A stretch of DNA of 64,000 bases from Eupeodes corollae (lineage: Eukaryota > Arthropoda > Insecta > Diptera > Syrphidae): the NCBI RefSeq assembly GCF_945859685.1, contig NC_079148.1, forward strand, positions 142,659,133 through 142,723,132. Direction: 5' to 3'. A program made the position numbers and the translations under genes. Shown here piece after piece: positions 33,361-44,782 of the stretch (positions are counted from its first letter, which is position 1; every line of letters begins with the position of its first letter). The notes under the pieces were generated by a model. The model searched no databases, had not been told where the DNA came from, and saw only the letters and a list, made by a program, of their open reading frames with translations.

Positions 33361-34767
33361 CTAAACTTGGTCTCCTTGGTCGCCTTGGTCTTCATCATCT
33401 TCGTCAGGTTCAGAAGTTCCTATAGCAAATACCCTCTGGAATAATTTCAAAGCTTCACGCAATGTGGTTTGCATTGTTTCGGGCATAGTGAAGAAGAAAA
33501 CAATTGCATACAGGAACTGTGAGCCTCCCAGAACGCATGCAAAGTTCGAAATCGAATGCGTCGATACCAAACAGCAGACTAAAATTTGTAGGACATTTTC
33601 AGTAATAACAGCAGCCAACATGAATTGAGGCTTCACTGACACAGAAAATGCTTCTCCCAAATAGCAAGTACTACTTGCTGCCGTAATTCCAGAAAGTATT
33701 TGATAGATAAGCATTAAAAAAACTACGGGTTGAATGTGTGCATTGGCCGTATTCCAGAACCCTGATGCTAGCCATCCAGCTGCTAGAAGAATTCCACCGC
33801 CAACAAATAATGAGAGTGAACTTGGTATTCTGCGTCCAAGGGTGTCCAAGAAAAACATCGAAAAAATGACTCCAATCAATCGCATGAATAGATAAACGTA
33901 GGGAGCCATTGGAATTCCATTCCTTGAACTTAAGGAGGTAGCCAGAAGGAATGTGAATGTAAGAGGAAGAGATATGGACATTGAGACGAAGCATCGAAAT
34001 AGAACAACCTTGATCATTGGTATCCAGCTTTTTGACATGTTCTTGGAACTTTCCCTGGCCATGTCCTCTTGCAACAGTGCTTTGGTCTCATTTAACAAAG
34101 CGTATGTCTCGTGGGTGACAAGTTCGGGTCTTTGAAGTCTACGAAGAGCATTAACTGCTTCATCTTCGAAGTCCTTAAGCAAGAGGAATACTGGTGATTC
34201 AAGTGTAAAGACAAATGTACAAATTACGGCTCCAACACCTAAAATCAAAGCGATGACACCATGTGTTGAATATTCTTTATAATTGTGCGCATTTTGCATG
34301 GAAATGACTTTTATTAAAGCTCCAATGGCGAGTCCAAATTGTTCGACACTAAGAACAAATCCTCTCCACCTTTTGACAGTTTGCTCGGAACCAGCAATGA
34401 TGGCTGGAATTAATGTCAAGCCAAATGCTATGCCATCGCAATAACGGGCTGAAATGACAGCTGACGTGCTTTGTGTTGCTGTAATGTAGAAAATTCCACT
34501 TATGACAACTAAAACAGATGCAATAAGCTGAAAAACAAAACATAGAAAAATGGAAAATTTAAATAGTTATTCATGATATTTGTGTTTTTGAAGAACTTAC
34601 ATTAAATATCCGCTTTGAGATCTTTTTCACCAATGAAGTAGATATACAAGATCCGATGATAACACCAATGAACCAGGAAACTTGATCATGGGTCCCATAT
34701 AAATTATTTGATCCAAAACCAATACTGGACGCTAGATTCATTCCACCTGATGAAAAGATCAATGTTG
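33361..34767 (-). CDS. Sugar transporter (SLC2/Tret1-like) gene 2, coding exons 2 and 3
   Basis: Paralogue of gene 1, also a plasma-membrane sugar porter by family. Exon 2 is 34767-34601 (167 bp, the same length as in gene 1), exon 3 is 34527-33361; intron 73 bp with GTAAGT donor and TTTTCAG acceptor. With exon 1 (40333-40123) the protein is 514 residues. Seen: RYCDGIAFGL near 153-163, ESP at 236-238, LDTLGRR at 353-359, YLGEAFSVSVKP near 415, PET at 475. The loop after TM2 reads KKISKRIF, again not the canonical D-x2-GRR. The C-terminus is unusually acidic (EPDEDDEDQGDQGDQV). A TTTATT on the plus strand at 33202-33207 could be its poly(A) signal. Confidence 0.85.
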
Positions 34768-37700
34768 CTGAAAGTATACAAGTTTGAAAAAGTTAAAGGT
34801 TGAAATACAATGCGCACCAAAAATGAAAATAAAATCTTCACAACAATAACAAAGTCCGAGGCGGAGAAAATCAAATTTCAATTTTGACATTTCCACCAAC
34901 AGACAAATGTCAACAAGTCATTGGAATTATACGTCAATGCATCTAAGGGATTCTTTAATTGACATAATTATGTTTTGACATTGGGCAGGTTCAAGCAACA
35001 TAGGGGGCTTCATTCGCAGTCAACTTCATTCTTTGAACGTAAATTTTGAACAAGGCAACTAGTTAGTTTTTTAAGTGTCATTAATTTCAAATTCACAAGG
35101 AAGCTTTTTACAGAAAGCATTAAATAAAGGTGTGCAGAAAATAAATAGATCATAGAATAAAAAAGTTCAGTTTTCGGTTGAATGAAAAAACATGATCAAT
35201 TGTCATTTTGACATAAGTTGACTTGACTTGATAGTTAGGGAGATTTTTCTTGACTAACTTTCCAGTCAACTTTTCAATAAAGTTTCCTTAATTGAAAGGC
35301 AAGTTTTTGACAGCTAGCCAATCAGATGCTAGAAACTTAAGCCCCTTATGTCATCTGAACCTGCTCATTTTTATAAAGCCTTAGGTCTGTAGAGTTTCTA
35401 ACTATCGTTAAATATTGTCGTTCTTAAACGATAACATTGGTTCAATTTGTAACAATATGGTGTCAACACATTTTTCCTAAACACACTGCTGAAATGTCAA
35501 ATAATTACGATCTGAAGCAATTCATATTTTAGCTCAGGAGAAGAATTAAGATTTGTTTACGTCAAAGTGAATGATTTGTTTACAAATAAGCAATTGTTTT
35601 TAGTTTGAAAGAAAAAAATGGAACCACTGATTTTCGTTTTCTATGATTTGTATCCTTTTGTTGACAAACAAACAAATTCAATTACAATTTATGTAAGAGG
35701 AATTTCAATATTTCTTTTGTAATTAATTTCGAGATTTAAGGTTAAAATACGATATTTCCAAATTTTGATAATGGTTAAAAAAACACACCAGTGTTCTCTT
35801 CGTTTTTGAACAATTGTTAATTATTGTTGTTATGTCAAAAATACTGTTTGGTAGAATTTTTACAAACTATTGAAATTTGACAAAACGTCAATTGTTGAGC
35901 TAAGTATAGACGATTGGGAGATCTTCCGTTATTGACTTATTTTTCGCAAAACATTTTAACCAATTTTCTATCGATTCTATTTTTTTCTCCGAAAGGTGAC
36001 AAAAACAAAATTGATAACCAATCGTTTGTACTTTTGTAACCACCCAATTTGATGTTCTTTCCAAACAACATAATCCAATATTCAATTGGAAGAGAGTGTT
36101 GGACTATGAAGCAACAACAAAAGCTTACAGGATTTTGAAAAAAATTGGAAATTGCGCAAATCTAAAGAAGTCATCGTTCGGAAAAATAATAGAAAAGAAG
36201 TTATTCACAGAATATTTGAGAAGAAACTTTAGAAGATAGTTGTTATTGGCTGCTTTCATATTGTTTCACTTTTTTTATATTTATTTTTTTTTTCTTAATG
36301 TTTTTACACGACTTTTTGTTTAAACTTCTAAAATTAATTTTTATATTCTTTGTCATCTGTCAAGAAAATTGTCCTCCAATAAGTCTACCATTTTCTTTTG
36401 TATGGTAGATATAAAATTGGGAGATACAAAATTGTCTGCGATTGTCAGCTGATTTTCTACCAAAAACTTGTCTAATATTTGGATCAAATCAATCAACCAT
36501 ATAAACGGACAGTTTTTATTCGATAGAAATTTCCAACATTGTGACCTTATTGGATGCTGTTGGAAGACTGTTGACAGTTAGGTAAATGTTGAAAGATCTG
36601 CCAATCATGTATACTTAGCTTTAGAAATTGTTGATCTGTCAATCTACCGATATCAAAAGTCAAAACCAAAAATACTCCATCTAACAAGATGGGAATCTCA
36701 GACTGACATTTCAGTTTGCCTACAAGCTAACTGCACACTAAATGTGAGAAAGTGTAAGTGAAATGATGCGAAAACCAAACACATTCTCACATTTAGTGTT
36801 CCGGCCCATCAAAATGCTTCATTTTAGTCCTCGAGCACACTAAATTCTTTATTTTGACCTTCGTTCAAAAACGAAACAATCCGAACCAATAGAATGTGAA
36901 GTGCTGACATGGTCTTAAATTAATACATTTGTATAGCTTTTTAATTTCAATCCAAATAAATGTTGTAAATGTATATTAAATAAAATAAAATTGACCAAAT
37001 ACAAATTTAATGATTTATTAGTACTGTATTTTGTTCACTTAAATTATTTTCGAACGCAATATGAGCTGCAATTTTGAAAATGGACAAAAGTGTAACTCAA
37101 TATTTTGTAAAACAACAAAACAGGCAATTTTTTCTGCTGTAGTTTGCTTACAGCATTTTTTTGGCGAGGAAGGCGGGTGTCTCCGTATTTTTTTGTACAG
37201 ACAATGCACCGAGAAACATAATTGTCAAGTTCTATTGCCAACTTTAGCTAGTTCAGATTCCTCAATTAGATCAGTACTTTCATCATTTAAGCAGTTCGAT
37301 AAGTTAAGTTTTGTTTGTTGCAGAAATTTCTTTAATGAACAGACCTAAAATATTGGCTTTCTCAAAAATATTTTTCTACGCTAACCTCTGCTTTTTATCT
37401 GAAAACTATTGTTTATGTATATGTTCTTCTTGGTTCTGCATTTATAAAATGTAATCTATGATAGATAGTATTTGTTATATTAAGAAACAAAAATAGAATC
37501 GTAAAACTCATTAATTTGTTTTCATTATTAGTAGCATTTTTACCAAAAATAGCCTTCAAACAATGATGAGTAAATTTTAACTTTACATTTTTAAGGAATT
37601 CATGAAAATTATACTTTGGGTTAATTCACTAAAAAATTTCTGTTCGTCAACAATAAACATTCATTTCGATTACATTATCTATTGAATGAGTTGTGCATGA

Positions 37701-40122
37701 ATTCAGAACGATTTTTGACGTTTTCATTTTGTGATAAACGTCAAAATTTGGATTTTATTTGCTCTGCATTTATTTAACAGGTTTGCTATTGGCGTTCCTT
37801 TGATGCATAGTTCTTTTTTTATAGAAAATACATGTATGCTTCCATCAATGAAGAATGTTATGGATAAGGTATTTTTCGATTATAACTGTTTTTTTTTTAA
37901 TTTAATATTTATTAATCAAAATGGGATTGAAAAATAGTTGCAAGCTTAAACATTAAAAACAAACTATAAATATACTTAGTATAATTAAACTGATACAGAT
38001 TTTAATTACTTGCAAAATAAAATTTGGGCCGTTCATTAACGAACATTTAATAGAATTCAATTAATTGCGCTCGCACCCTTAACTTGATGGTTCTTCGAAC
38101 GCATCTTTGATACAATAATCCGAAGGTAAGTATGAAATTTAAAGAATTTCGTAGTGATTGCTGGAAATGAGTGAATTAATTATATTAAACTGATGTTGAA
38201 CATGCTTTTTTCAAGACGAAAATGTTGGGTTCGCTATCAACAAAATGACTGTAAAACTAAAGCTCAAACTGACTTTTTTATCGAAAAAAGTAAAAAGAAA
38301 AATCTGGAAAAAAACTTATTAACCTCCCCATTTTGTTTTTGCTTTGCAAAGTGCCGCTAGCCCAAGGCATCGTTTTTTTTGTTTGTTTTCACATGTGTTC
38401 ATGGACTAATTGCCAAAATTACAAATACAACAATTTAAACAAACGGGTTTTTTTAAAGTGAAACGTACGAAAGATTCCGATCTTGGTAAATGGAGTATTT
38501 TTTGTCAAAACTAAAACAAAAAAAATTATTTTCATAACTTCAAATCTGAAAATAAATAAAATCAAAGAAAAACATTGGTTTATATTGTATAATGAAAATC
38601 GTTGGTCCCATTTATATGAGGAATAGCTTTTAAATTCATTGCTCACTTTCAATCAAACACAAACAAAAAATTACATAATTGTAAACAATTCATTCACTTT
38701 GACAGTTAAACAATTTCAACTCACAGTCACCTTCCGAGCTGATTTGTGGATTGTTATTCATCGTATGTAACTACATATGTTCTTGACACGTTCCATTGAG
38801 CAAATTTAATTGATTTAAAAACCAATCTACCTTCCCGAAATACTTAACACCTTTTTGCACTGACATAATTTTTAGCTGTCTGATTCAATTTATAATTTGT
38901 TCAATTTTTAAAAAATGGTGTGGAAGTAATTAGTCCTCAAATATTTAAGAAATCTTTAATGAATTAGTTTTTAAATTAAGCTCAAATCAAGTTTTGAAAA
39001 TATGTTAAGCTTAAACAAACAAATAATAACAACAAGATGAATTTACATCGGACTCTTTTTGGTTGGCTCATTTTGACGTTCCATCATTTTCTCTCACTCT
39101 CATTGTTTTGTTTAATAATGTGTGCTTTGCCTCTTTTTAACTATCGAGTGGAAACGAGATACAAGCATACAAGATCTGAACTCCGTCCAATGACACAAAT
39201 AGTCTATTGTTTTCCAGTGGTCACAAAAATACCAATTTCTTTTTTTTTAATCTAAATTTACCAATGGAAAACCCCATACATTTGAGAACAATATAAATTA
39301 ACGTTCATAGTTTAAAATTTATAACAACAAAATTAAACGTCAAGAAGGCAAAGAATAAATAACTTGTTGATGATGAATCGTGTAACGTCTACATTAGCTC
39401 TATGCCACATTACATACAAATTTTTATGTCAGAAAAATCTACATAATTCAACAATAATTTCATCATCTTATTAAATATTCTATAAATGACTCCTCGCCGC
39501 ACACATATTGTAAATACTTTATGTATAGAAAAAACCCCTAACAAAATATTCAATGGAATAATATCTAAGATATTGAAAAGTTGAAAAAGAGAAAAGGCTA
39601 ACTTGGTAATTTACTGTCGGCATTTAAACAAAATGAAGTGTAAAATAATTTGAACTAAATGACATTTATGTATTTCCAAATTAATTACCAACAGTAAAAG
39701 ATCATTTTGTTCTACTTCATTTAAGTGCAATTAAAAAATGGAGCCTTGTATCGTTGCACTAAATTAAAAACAGAAACTTAACTACTGTTTTTAATAAATA
39801 GATTACTGTATTTTTGGTTTGTTTTTTACATTCAAGATTGAAAACAATAATTATGTTCCTACTTCTTTAGACTTGAATGAAATATACAAAACAAGGTCTT
39901 CCAATTTTTGTATCGATGTTTTCAATCTTTTGTTTGCAAAAACAAATAAACCCAACCACATGCGTCATCGTTATTGTAAAAAATGCACAATAAATTAAAA
40001 ATATACACAAAATATATGTCAGTGGGGAACAATAAACTTAATTTTATATTCACATTATTATCGTCATTAATTGTCTTTAAGTGCGATTAAAAAACAAATA
40101 ATGTACTCGTAAAGTTTTATAC
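34768..40122 (-). other. Intron 1 of transporter gene 2 (5.4 kb)
   Basis: Phase-1 intron (donor GTATAA at 40122, acceptor CTTTCAG at 34768). It contains TIR family 2 copy 1 (35898-36620). Apart from that, 34770-35897 and 36621-40122 hold only short frames with no support, including a 65-codon minus-strand frame at 37044-37241 with one CxxC pair. Confidence 0.7.
35898..36620. repeat. TIR family 2, copy 1 (723 bp)
   Basis: Left AGCTAAGTATAGACGATTGG with GAGATCTTCC following; the reverse complement of the right end is AGCTAAGTATACATGATTGG with CAGATCTTTC following. Non-coding interior. Much of it (for example TCTAATATTTGGATC and ACCATATAAACGGAC) recurs in inverted orientation in copy 2 at 43.1-43.9 kb. 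Confidence 0.8.
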
Positions 40123-40333
40123 CTGCGGCCAGAGATCGTAACTGAGGATTATTTTTCTGTGCATCCTCACACCATCCCAAACGTCGTTGGCGGGACGCCC
40201 TTTGTCTTTGTTGTGATCCATAAACAGCTTCATATCCTGTCTGAGGTGATTTTGGTCTATATTCCAATTTAGGTTCAGGAAGTCTTCCTGTAATTTTGTC
40301 AGTTGTTAAAGCTGACTCTTTCGTTTGACTCAT
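40123..40333 (-). CDS. Transporter gene 2, coding exon 1 (cytosolic N-terminus)
   Basis: ATG at 40333, phase-1 donor after 40123. It encodes 70 residues: polar start (MSQTKESALTTDKITG), a lysine/proline stretch, QTGYEAVYGSQQRQRASRQR and the closing NPQLRSLAA that parallels gene 1 (TPQSRSLAA). Unlike gene 1 it is arginine- and glutamine-rich rather than proline-rich, so the cytosolic tails have diverged while the membrane-proximal end is conserved. Confidence 0.75.
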
Positions 40334-41184
40334 ATCTGAAGCTTGTGTAAGGTATTAAGCTTTTGTAAAGACTTTAAAAACTAAAATTCAATTGTTTTTG
40401 AATAGGTATGCACTTTTAGGTGGTGGTTATATCACAGTTAGACTATAAAATTAATAACTTTATTTTGAATTCGCATGTTTTTGTTAAATAAATAGAAAAC
40501 AAAATAATAAACTAACATAAATTGTAACTTAAACAAAACGAAGAACCTCTCAATGTAAATGAAGAAAACATACTAACCTACCAGCTACCTACAAAGCCTG
40601 AGAGAGTGATTATACACTGACTCCGAGGCTTCGAGCTCGAATTTAATGAACAGAGTTGCTACTTTGAATGAAATTCGTGAAAGAAGAAACTTCTAGAACA
40701 TTATTTTAAGTTAGGGTGAGTTGAGTATAATATGGTAGTCGAGTTCACGACAAAAATTAAATTGGTAGACAGAAGTTGATATAAAACTGAATATTTTATG
40801 AGAAAAGCGGTTTTAAATGGAAGTTAAAATTTAGTGTAAATTGCCTGATGCCTTCAAACTCCCAATATCAACTATTGAGACTAAATTGATTAAATAGTAT
40901 GGCATTGTGAATGTCTTGATTTGTTTATTGTGAATGTTCGTCTGACAGATATTTGTTTGCCAAGAAGATTATTTAGAAAAAAGATAAAATTAAAAACTTA
41001 ATGAGATCAACTGAATTTTTTATTTGACGAAAATGAGGAGTTAAATGATTATGTTTTCGTAGAAATGACTAAATTGCTGTATTTTCTCACATGATTAAGT
41101 CAATGCGAGCTGCTACGAGTGGATGTTATTTCTATTGTGTTTTCTATACTTCCGTACTCTACGAAACCTTTCTGAGGAACTAAA
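40334..41184. other. Upstream region of transporter gene 2, no supportable feature
   Basis: AT-rich; would contain the 5' UTR and promoter of gene 2, but no element can be pointed to with confidence. Confidence 0.4.
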
Positions 41185-41478
41185 GGTCCAACCATAATAG
41201 ACTTAACCGAGCTTAGGCCAGCTTAAGGGAACGAACCAATAAGCAGCCTTATATGTCACTAAACATAATAGACGTTCTGCTCAGTTTCGTTAAATTTCGC
41301 TAACTTTCGCGCAATTACGCAAGAGCCATTTAAATGGCTCGAGCTTAAGCAAATGTCAAATGTCAGTTACTTGAATCCATTATGGTTACTTTTTGTTTTG
41401 ACAATAACTTATGATAACTTTTCGTTCGGTTTTGACAATAGCTCACTTTCGGTTAAGTACACATATTATATTTGGGCC
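41185..41478. repeat. Short inverted-repeat element (family 3, 294 bp)
   Basis: Left end GGTCCAACCATAATAGACTT followed by AACCGA; reverse complement of the right end GGCCCAAATATAATATGTGT followed by ACTTAACCGA. An internal ATTTAAAT-centred palindrome (GAGCCATTTAAATGGCTC) sits near the middle. Single copy in the window. Confidence 0.65.
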
Positions 41479-41963
41479 ATAAGCTTTTAATCTATATACT
41501 TCACTCTCTATTAACTACAGCTTTAAAACAAACGGAACAAAAAAATTAGAACCAGAGCTGAGTGATTTATAATTCTCAACTATTCCTGTGTGTAAGTCAT
41601 TTCAGGAATTAAGGGACCTACAGTTTTATGCCGAATCAGAACGGCTTTTTTGAGAAGGCAGTTGGAGAATTTGTCAATTTTTCACAAGAGGCAGTACCCG
41701 TGAAAAAAAACTTAAGATGGCACAGGCATACACATTAGCCATCATGCGTACTATGAAAGAGAATACAAGTCATTATAAAATGTGGTACAAGAACGAATCT
41801 GACTCCGAATAACAAAATACAACTGACAACTTAACGTTATTTTGTCTATGGTTAAGTACGGTTGAAAATTTTATAATTAAAAATTTGGTCATAAATCAAT
41901 AATCAATAATTATTTTTAATCTTTTTGAATGTGCCCGGCTTATCACTGCACAATTTACACTTA

Positions 41964-42882
41964 ACTGCTGGAACACAATGGTGACGGAGCCGGAGTCGTA
42001 ACTGGAATACCTGTCAAAATATTAAAAGTATACAAATACAGATGCACGAACAAGACGCGACGGAACTGGAATCGGAGCCGCAGCCGGAGTCAGAAGTTGA
42101 CTAACTTTTAACTTTGACGTACGACACTTTTGACGTCTTACATTTTCGGCACATCAAATTTGATTTGGTGGTTTGTGTTTGTGCATTAAATTAATATTTT
42201 TTATTGCGGTTGTTTGAATAAATAAAAAAATAAACAGTTAAATTAAACCAAAAAAAGTTAAATTAAAAAATACAAAATCGATGAATCGGAAAAAATTATC
42301 CAAGCGGTGAGTGAAAGGGACGTCCTTTGGAATTAGGAAAACAGACACTACAAAAACAATCAGAAGTTGAATTGAACAACATAATTGTGAACTTACGTCA
42401 AGGTTAACACCATTCTACATTCTGGGCTTATAGCTTTTCGAATTGATGATTTCGTCAAACGCTTTTCCACTAAACTCAACTACAAGTTGTATTGGGTGTG
42501 ATTCATTCTTGTTGATTTAAAGAATAGATCAGGATCATTTTCTTTAATGATTTTAAAAATGGTTTCAAAATACCCCTTTTCATTTCTTTCCTGGTACAAT
42601 TTCCGCACCCACCTTCGCGTATTAACTTTACCATAGTATTTTAAATAAATATATGACATTTCAAAAATAAATAATAAATAATTTTGAAACTCAGCCCAAC
42701 TCAAACCAAATGATAAGTATCAAATCAATAATTTCAAAATAGAACTAAATCTATATCAAACGTCAAAAAGTCGTACGACGCATTTTGTGCGATCTTTCTG
42801 TTAACGTATACGACAAGCTGTGACAGCTATTCCGTCTCAAACTCTGGTTTCGGCTCTGATTTTTGCATTGTGTTCCAGCAGT
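41964..42882 (-). mobile_element. PIF/Harbinger-type DNA transposon remnant
   Basis: ACTGCTGGAACACAATG (41964-41980) and its exact reverse complement (42866-42882) form the ends; further inside, GGAGCCGGAG and GACGTACGAC-type segments are mirrored. Flanking triplets are TTA and AAA; Harbinger elements duplicate a three-base TWA site, so one flank may have mutated. The minus strand carries a fragment of a Harbinger transposase. Confidence 0.75.
42370..42704 (-). pseudogene. Harbinger (HARBI1-like) transposase N-terminal fragment
   Basis: Reads RRWVRKLYQERNEKGYFETI, then KENDPDLFFKSTRMNHTQYN and, past a stop, LSLVEKRLTKSSIRKAISPE followed by RMVLTLT. The W/R-rich start, the FFKxTRM-type block and the ISPE-RMVLTL block are hallmarks of the Harbinger nuclease N-terminal region. 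The catalytic DDE part is absent. Confidence 0.75.
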
Positions 42883-43137
42883 AAAGGTTCGCTCCGTAGC
42901 TTAGTAAACAGTCTTCGTATCTTAAACCTACCAACTCTGTGCAACGTTACTCATTTGGTGCTAATGCGCAACGTTTGAAGTTGAAGAAGCTCCAAAGATG
43001 GCGATGATTAAAACCGTTATGCCATTTGAGTTGAAATGATTTTAATTTACGACCTATCTTGCATTTACCATGACCATTAACAAGATCTTCGAAAGTTTTC
43101 GTCTTAAATATTCACAATGGGTCAATAGTATTGATTA

Positions 43138-43901
43138 CTAAAGTTAAATATACTCTATTGGTAGATCTTTCAATATTGGCCGAACTGTCAAAAGTATTCC
43201 AATTCCGTGACAATTGTCCGTTTATATGGTTGGTTGATCTATCCAAATATTAGACAATTTTGTGGTAGAAAATCGGCTGACAATTTCCGACAATTTATTA
43301 TCTTCCAATTAATAATTGTCTGTTAACATGGTTGGAAAACTTAAGAAAACAAAAAATTTGGTAGATTCATTGCAAAACAATTTTATCGATGACAGATGAC
43401 AGAATATAAAAATTTATTAAAGAATTGAAAACAAGAGGTCGTGCAAAAAACCTCTAAATAAATATGAAATAGAGAAAAAGTGATATAATACTAAAACAGA
43501 CAGTAACGACTGTGTTTTAAAATTTGTTAATACACAATATATACATTTTGTGTATAACTCCTTTTTCGTAATTTTTTCCAAACAGTGACTTCTTACTTGT
43601 TTCGATTTTCGTAGTTTCCAAATTCTTTTAAGATCCTTTATAGGCGTTTGTTGTTGATTCCAGCTCTAAAACTGTCTGACAACAAAAAATTGAAAGATGT
43701 TGTTTGGAAAGAAAATCATTCAATATCCAATTAGTGAACAACTGTCCAAATACGAAAAATTGGATGTTTAAAAGAGTACAAACGATTGCAAGAAGCCAAT
43801 TTTCTATGTGTCACTTTTGACAGTTGATAGAAAATTGATTTAAAAAGGATTTGCGAAAAATCTGTGAATATTGGAAGATCTTCAAATTATGTATACTTAT
43901 G
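43138..43901. repeat. TIR family 2, copy 2 (about 764 bp)
   Basis: Right end TTGGAAGATCTTCAAATTAT then GTATACTTAT; left end AAGTTAAATATACTCTATTG then GTAGATCTTTC. The interior is the reverse complement of copy 1 (ACGGACAATT-type, TAGACAATTTT, TCGATGACAGATGACAGAAT segments), so the two copies lie in inverted orientation 6.5 kb apart. Ends are approximate because they have diverged. Confidence 0.7.
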
Positions 43902-44771
43902 TAACTTATGGTCACGATGTCATTAAATAAAATTGATTAAAAATAAAATATAAATGAAATAATAAATTGCTCATCTAATAAATCTTTGCAACAAGTATTT
44001 AAAAAAGTGGCAACTCTTTTTTTGCGAAAATAAAAAAACAAACAAAAACTAAATAAAACATTTGAATAAATTAATTATTGAAGAAAACAACAACTCAATA
44101 CGCCATACATACATACGATAAACATCATCATAACCCGGCATTAAATACGATGCTGGGTTGGGTTCTTGAAAGGTATTTGGGGTATGCGTAATCGAATTAG
44201 TGATGTAGATACGCACTCTTGGAGCTATGTATGCATGTATACAAAAATCTTATTGTTTATAAAAATGCATCTATGACATCATCAGAATATTTTATCTTGC
44301 CAATTACTACGAAAGGCCAAATAATGATTCATCGAGACTTCGATAGAAGCATTATTTTATTATTGTTAAATGTTGAGTGGAAATTTATGGTGAATGTAAA
44401 ATAATCTGTTCACACCATGTTTCCAAGGAATGTTATAGAAAAGTAGAATAATTTATCATATACTCGTATATTGATTAAGATACACGTGTATATTATTCAT
44501 ACATAAGTTAAGAGAAAAGTTTAACTATTTATTAATGTTTGAATAGTGAGACCCGAAGTAAATTTTACTTCTATTAAAGTTAAGAGCGAAATCGATCTTC
44601 TGAAGCTGTATCGTCAAATTGTATTAGAGCTGTAAAACTGAAGGCGAAGGGTGGTATGCAGAATACATCTTCTTAGTCTCATGAGATTGAGCTCCAAATA
44701 GTGAGATTGAACATTATCAATTTGACAAATCGCAATTTGATTTGAAAGCGGTCTCAAAAAATCAATAATTT
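43902..44771. other. No supportable feature
   Basis: AT-rich spacer. The 61-codon frame at 44219-44404 has no domain signal. Confidence 0.5.
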
Positions 44772-44782
44772 TAAAAATAACT

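Noticed and set aside
37044..37241. Minus-strand frame with one CxxC pair (CIVCTKKYGD) that could be a zinc-finger exon
   Set aside because: Only one metal-binding half, no partner exon or splice sites fit, and it lies inside the intron of transporter gene 2.
44219..44404. 61-codon plus-strand frame
   Set aside because: AT-rich chance frame in a spacer.
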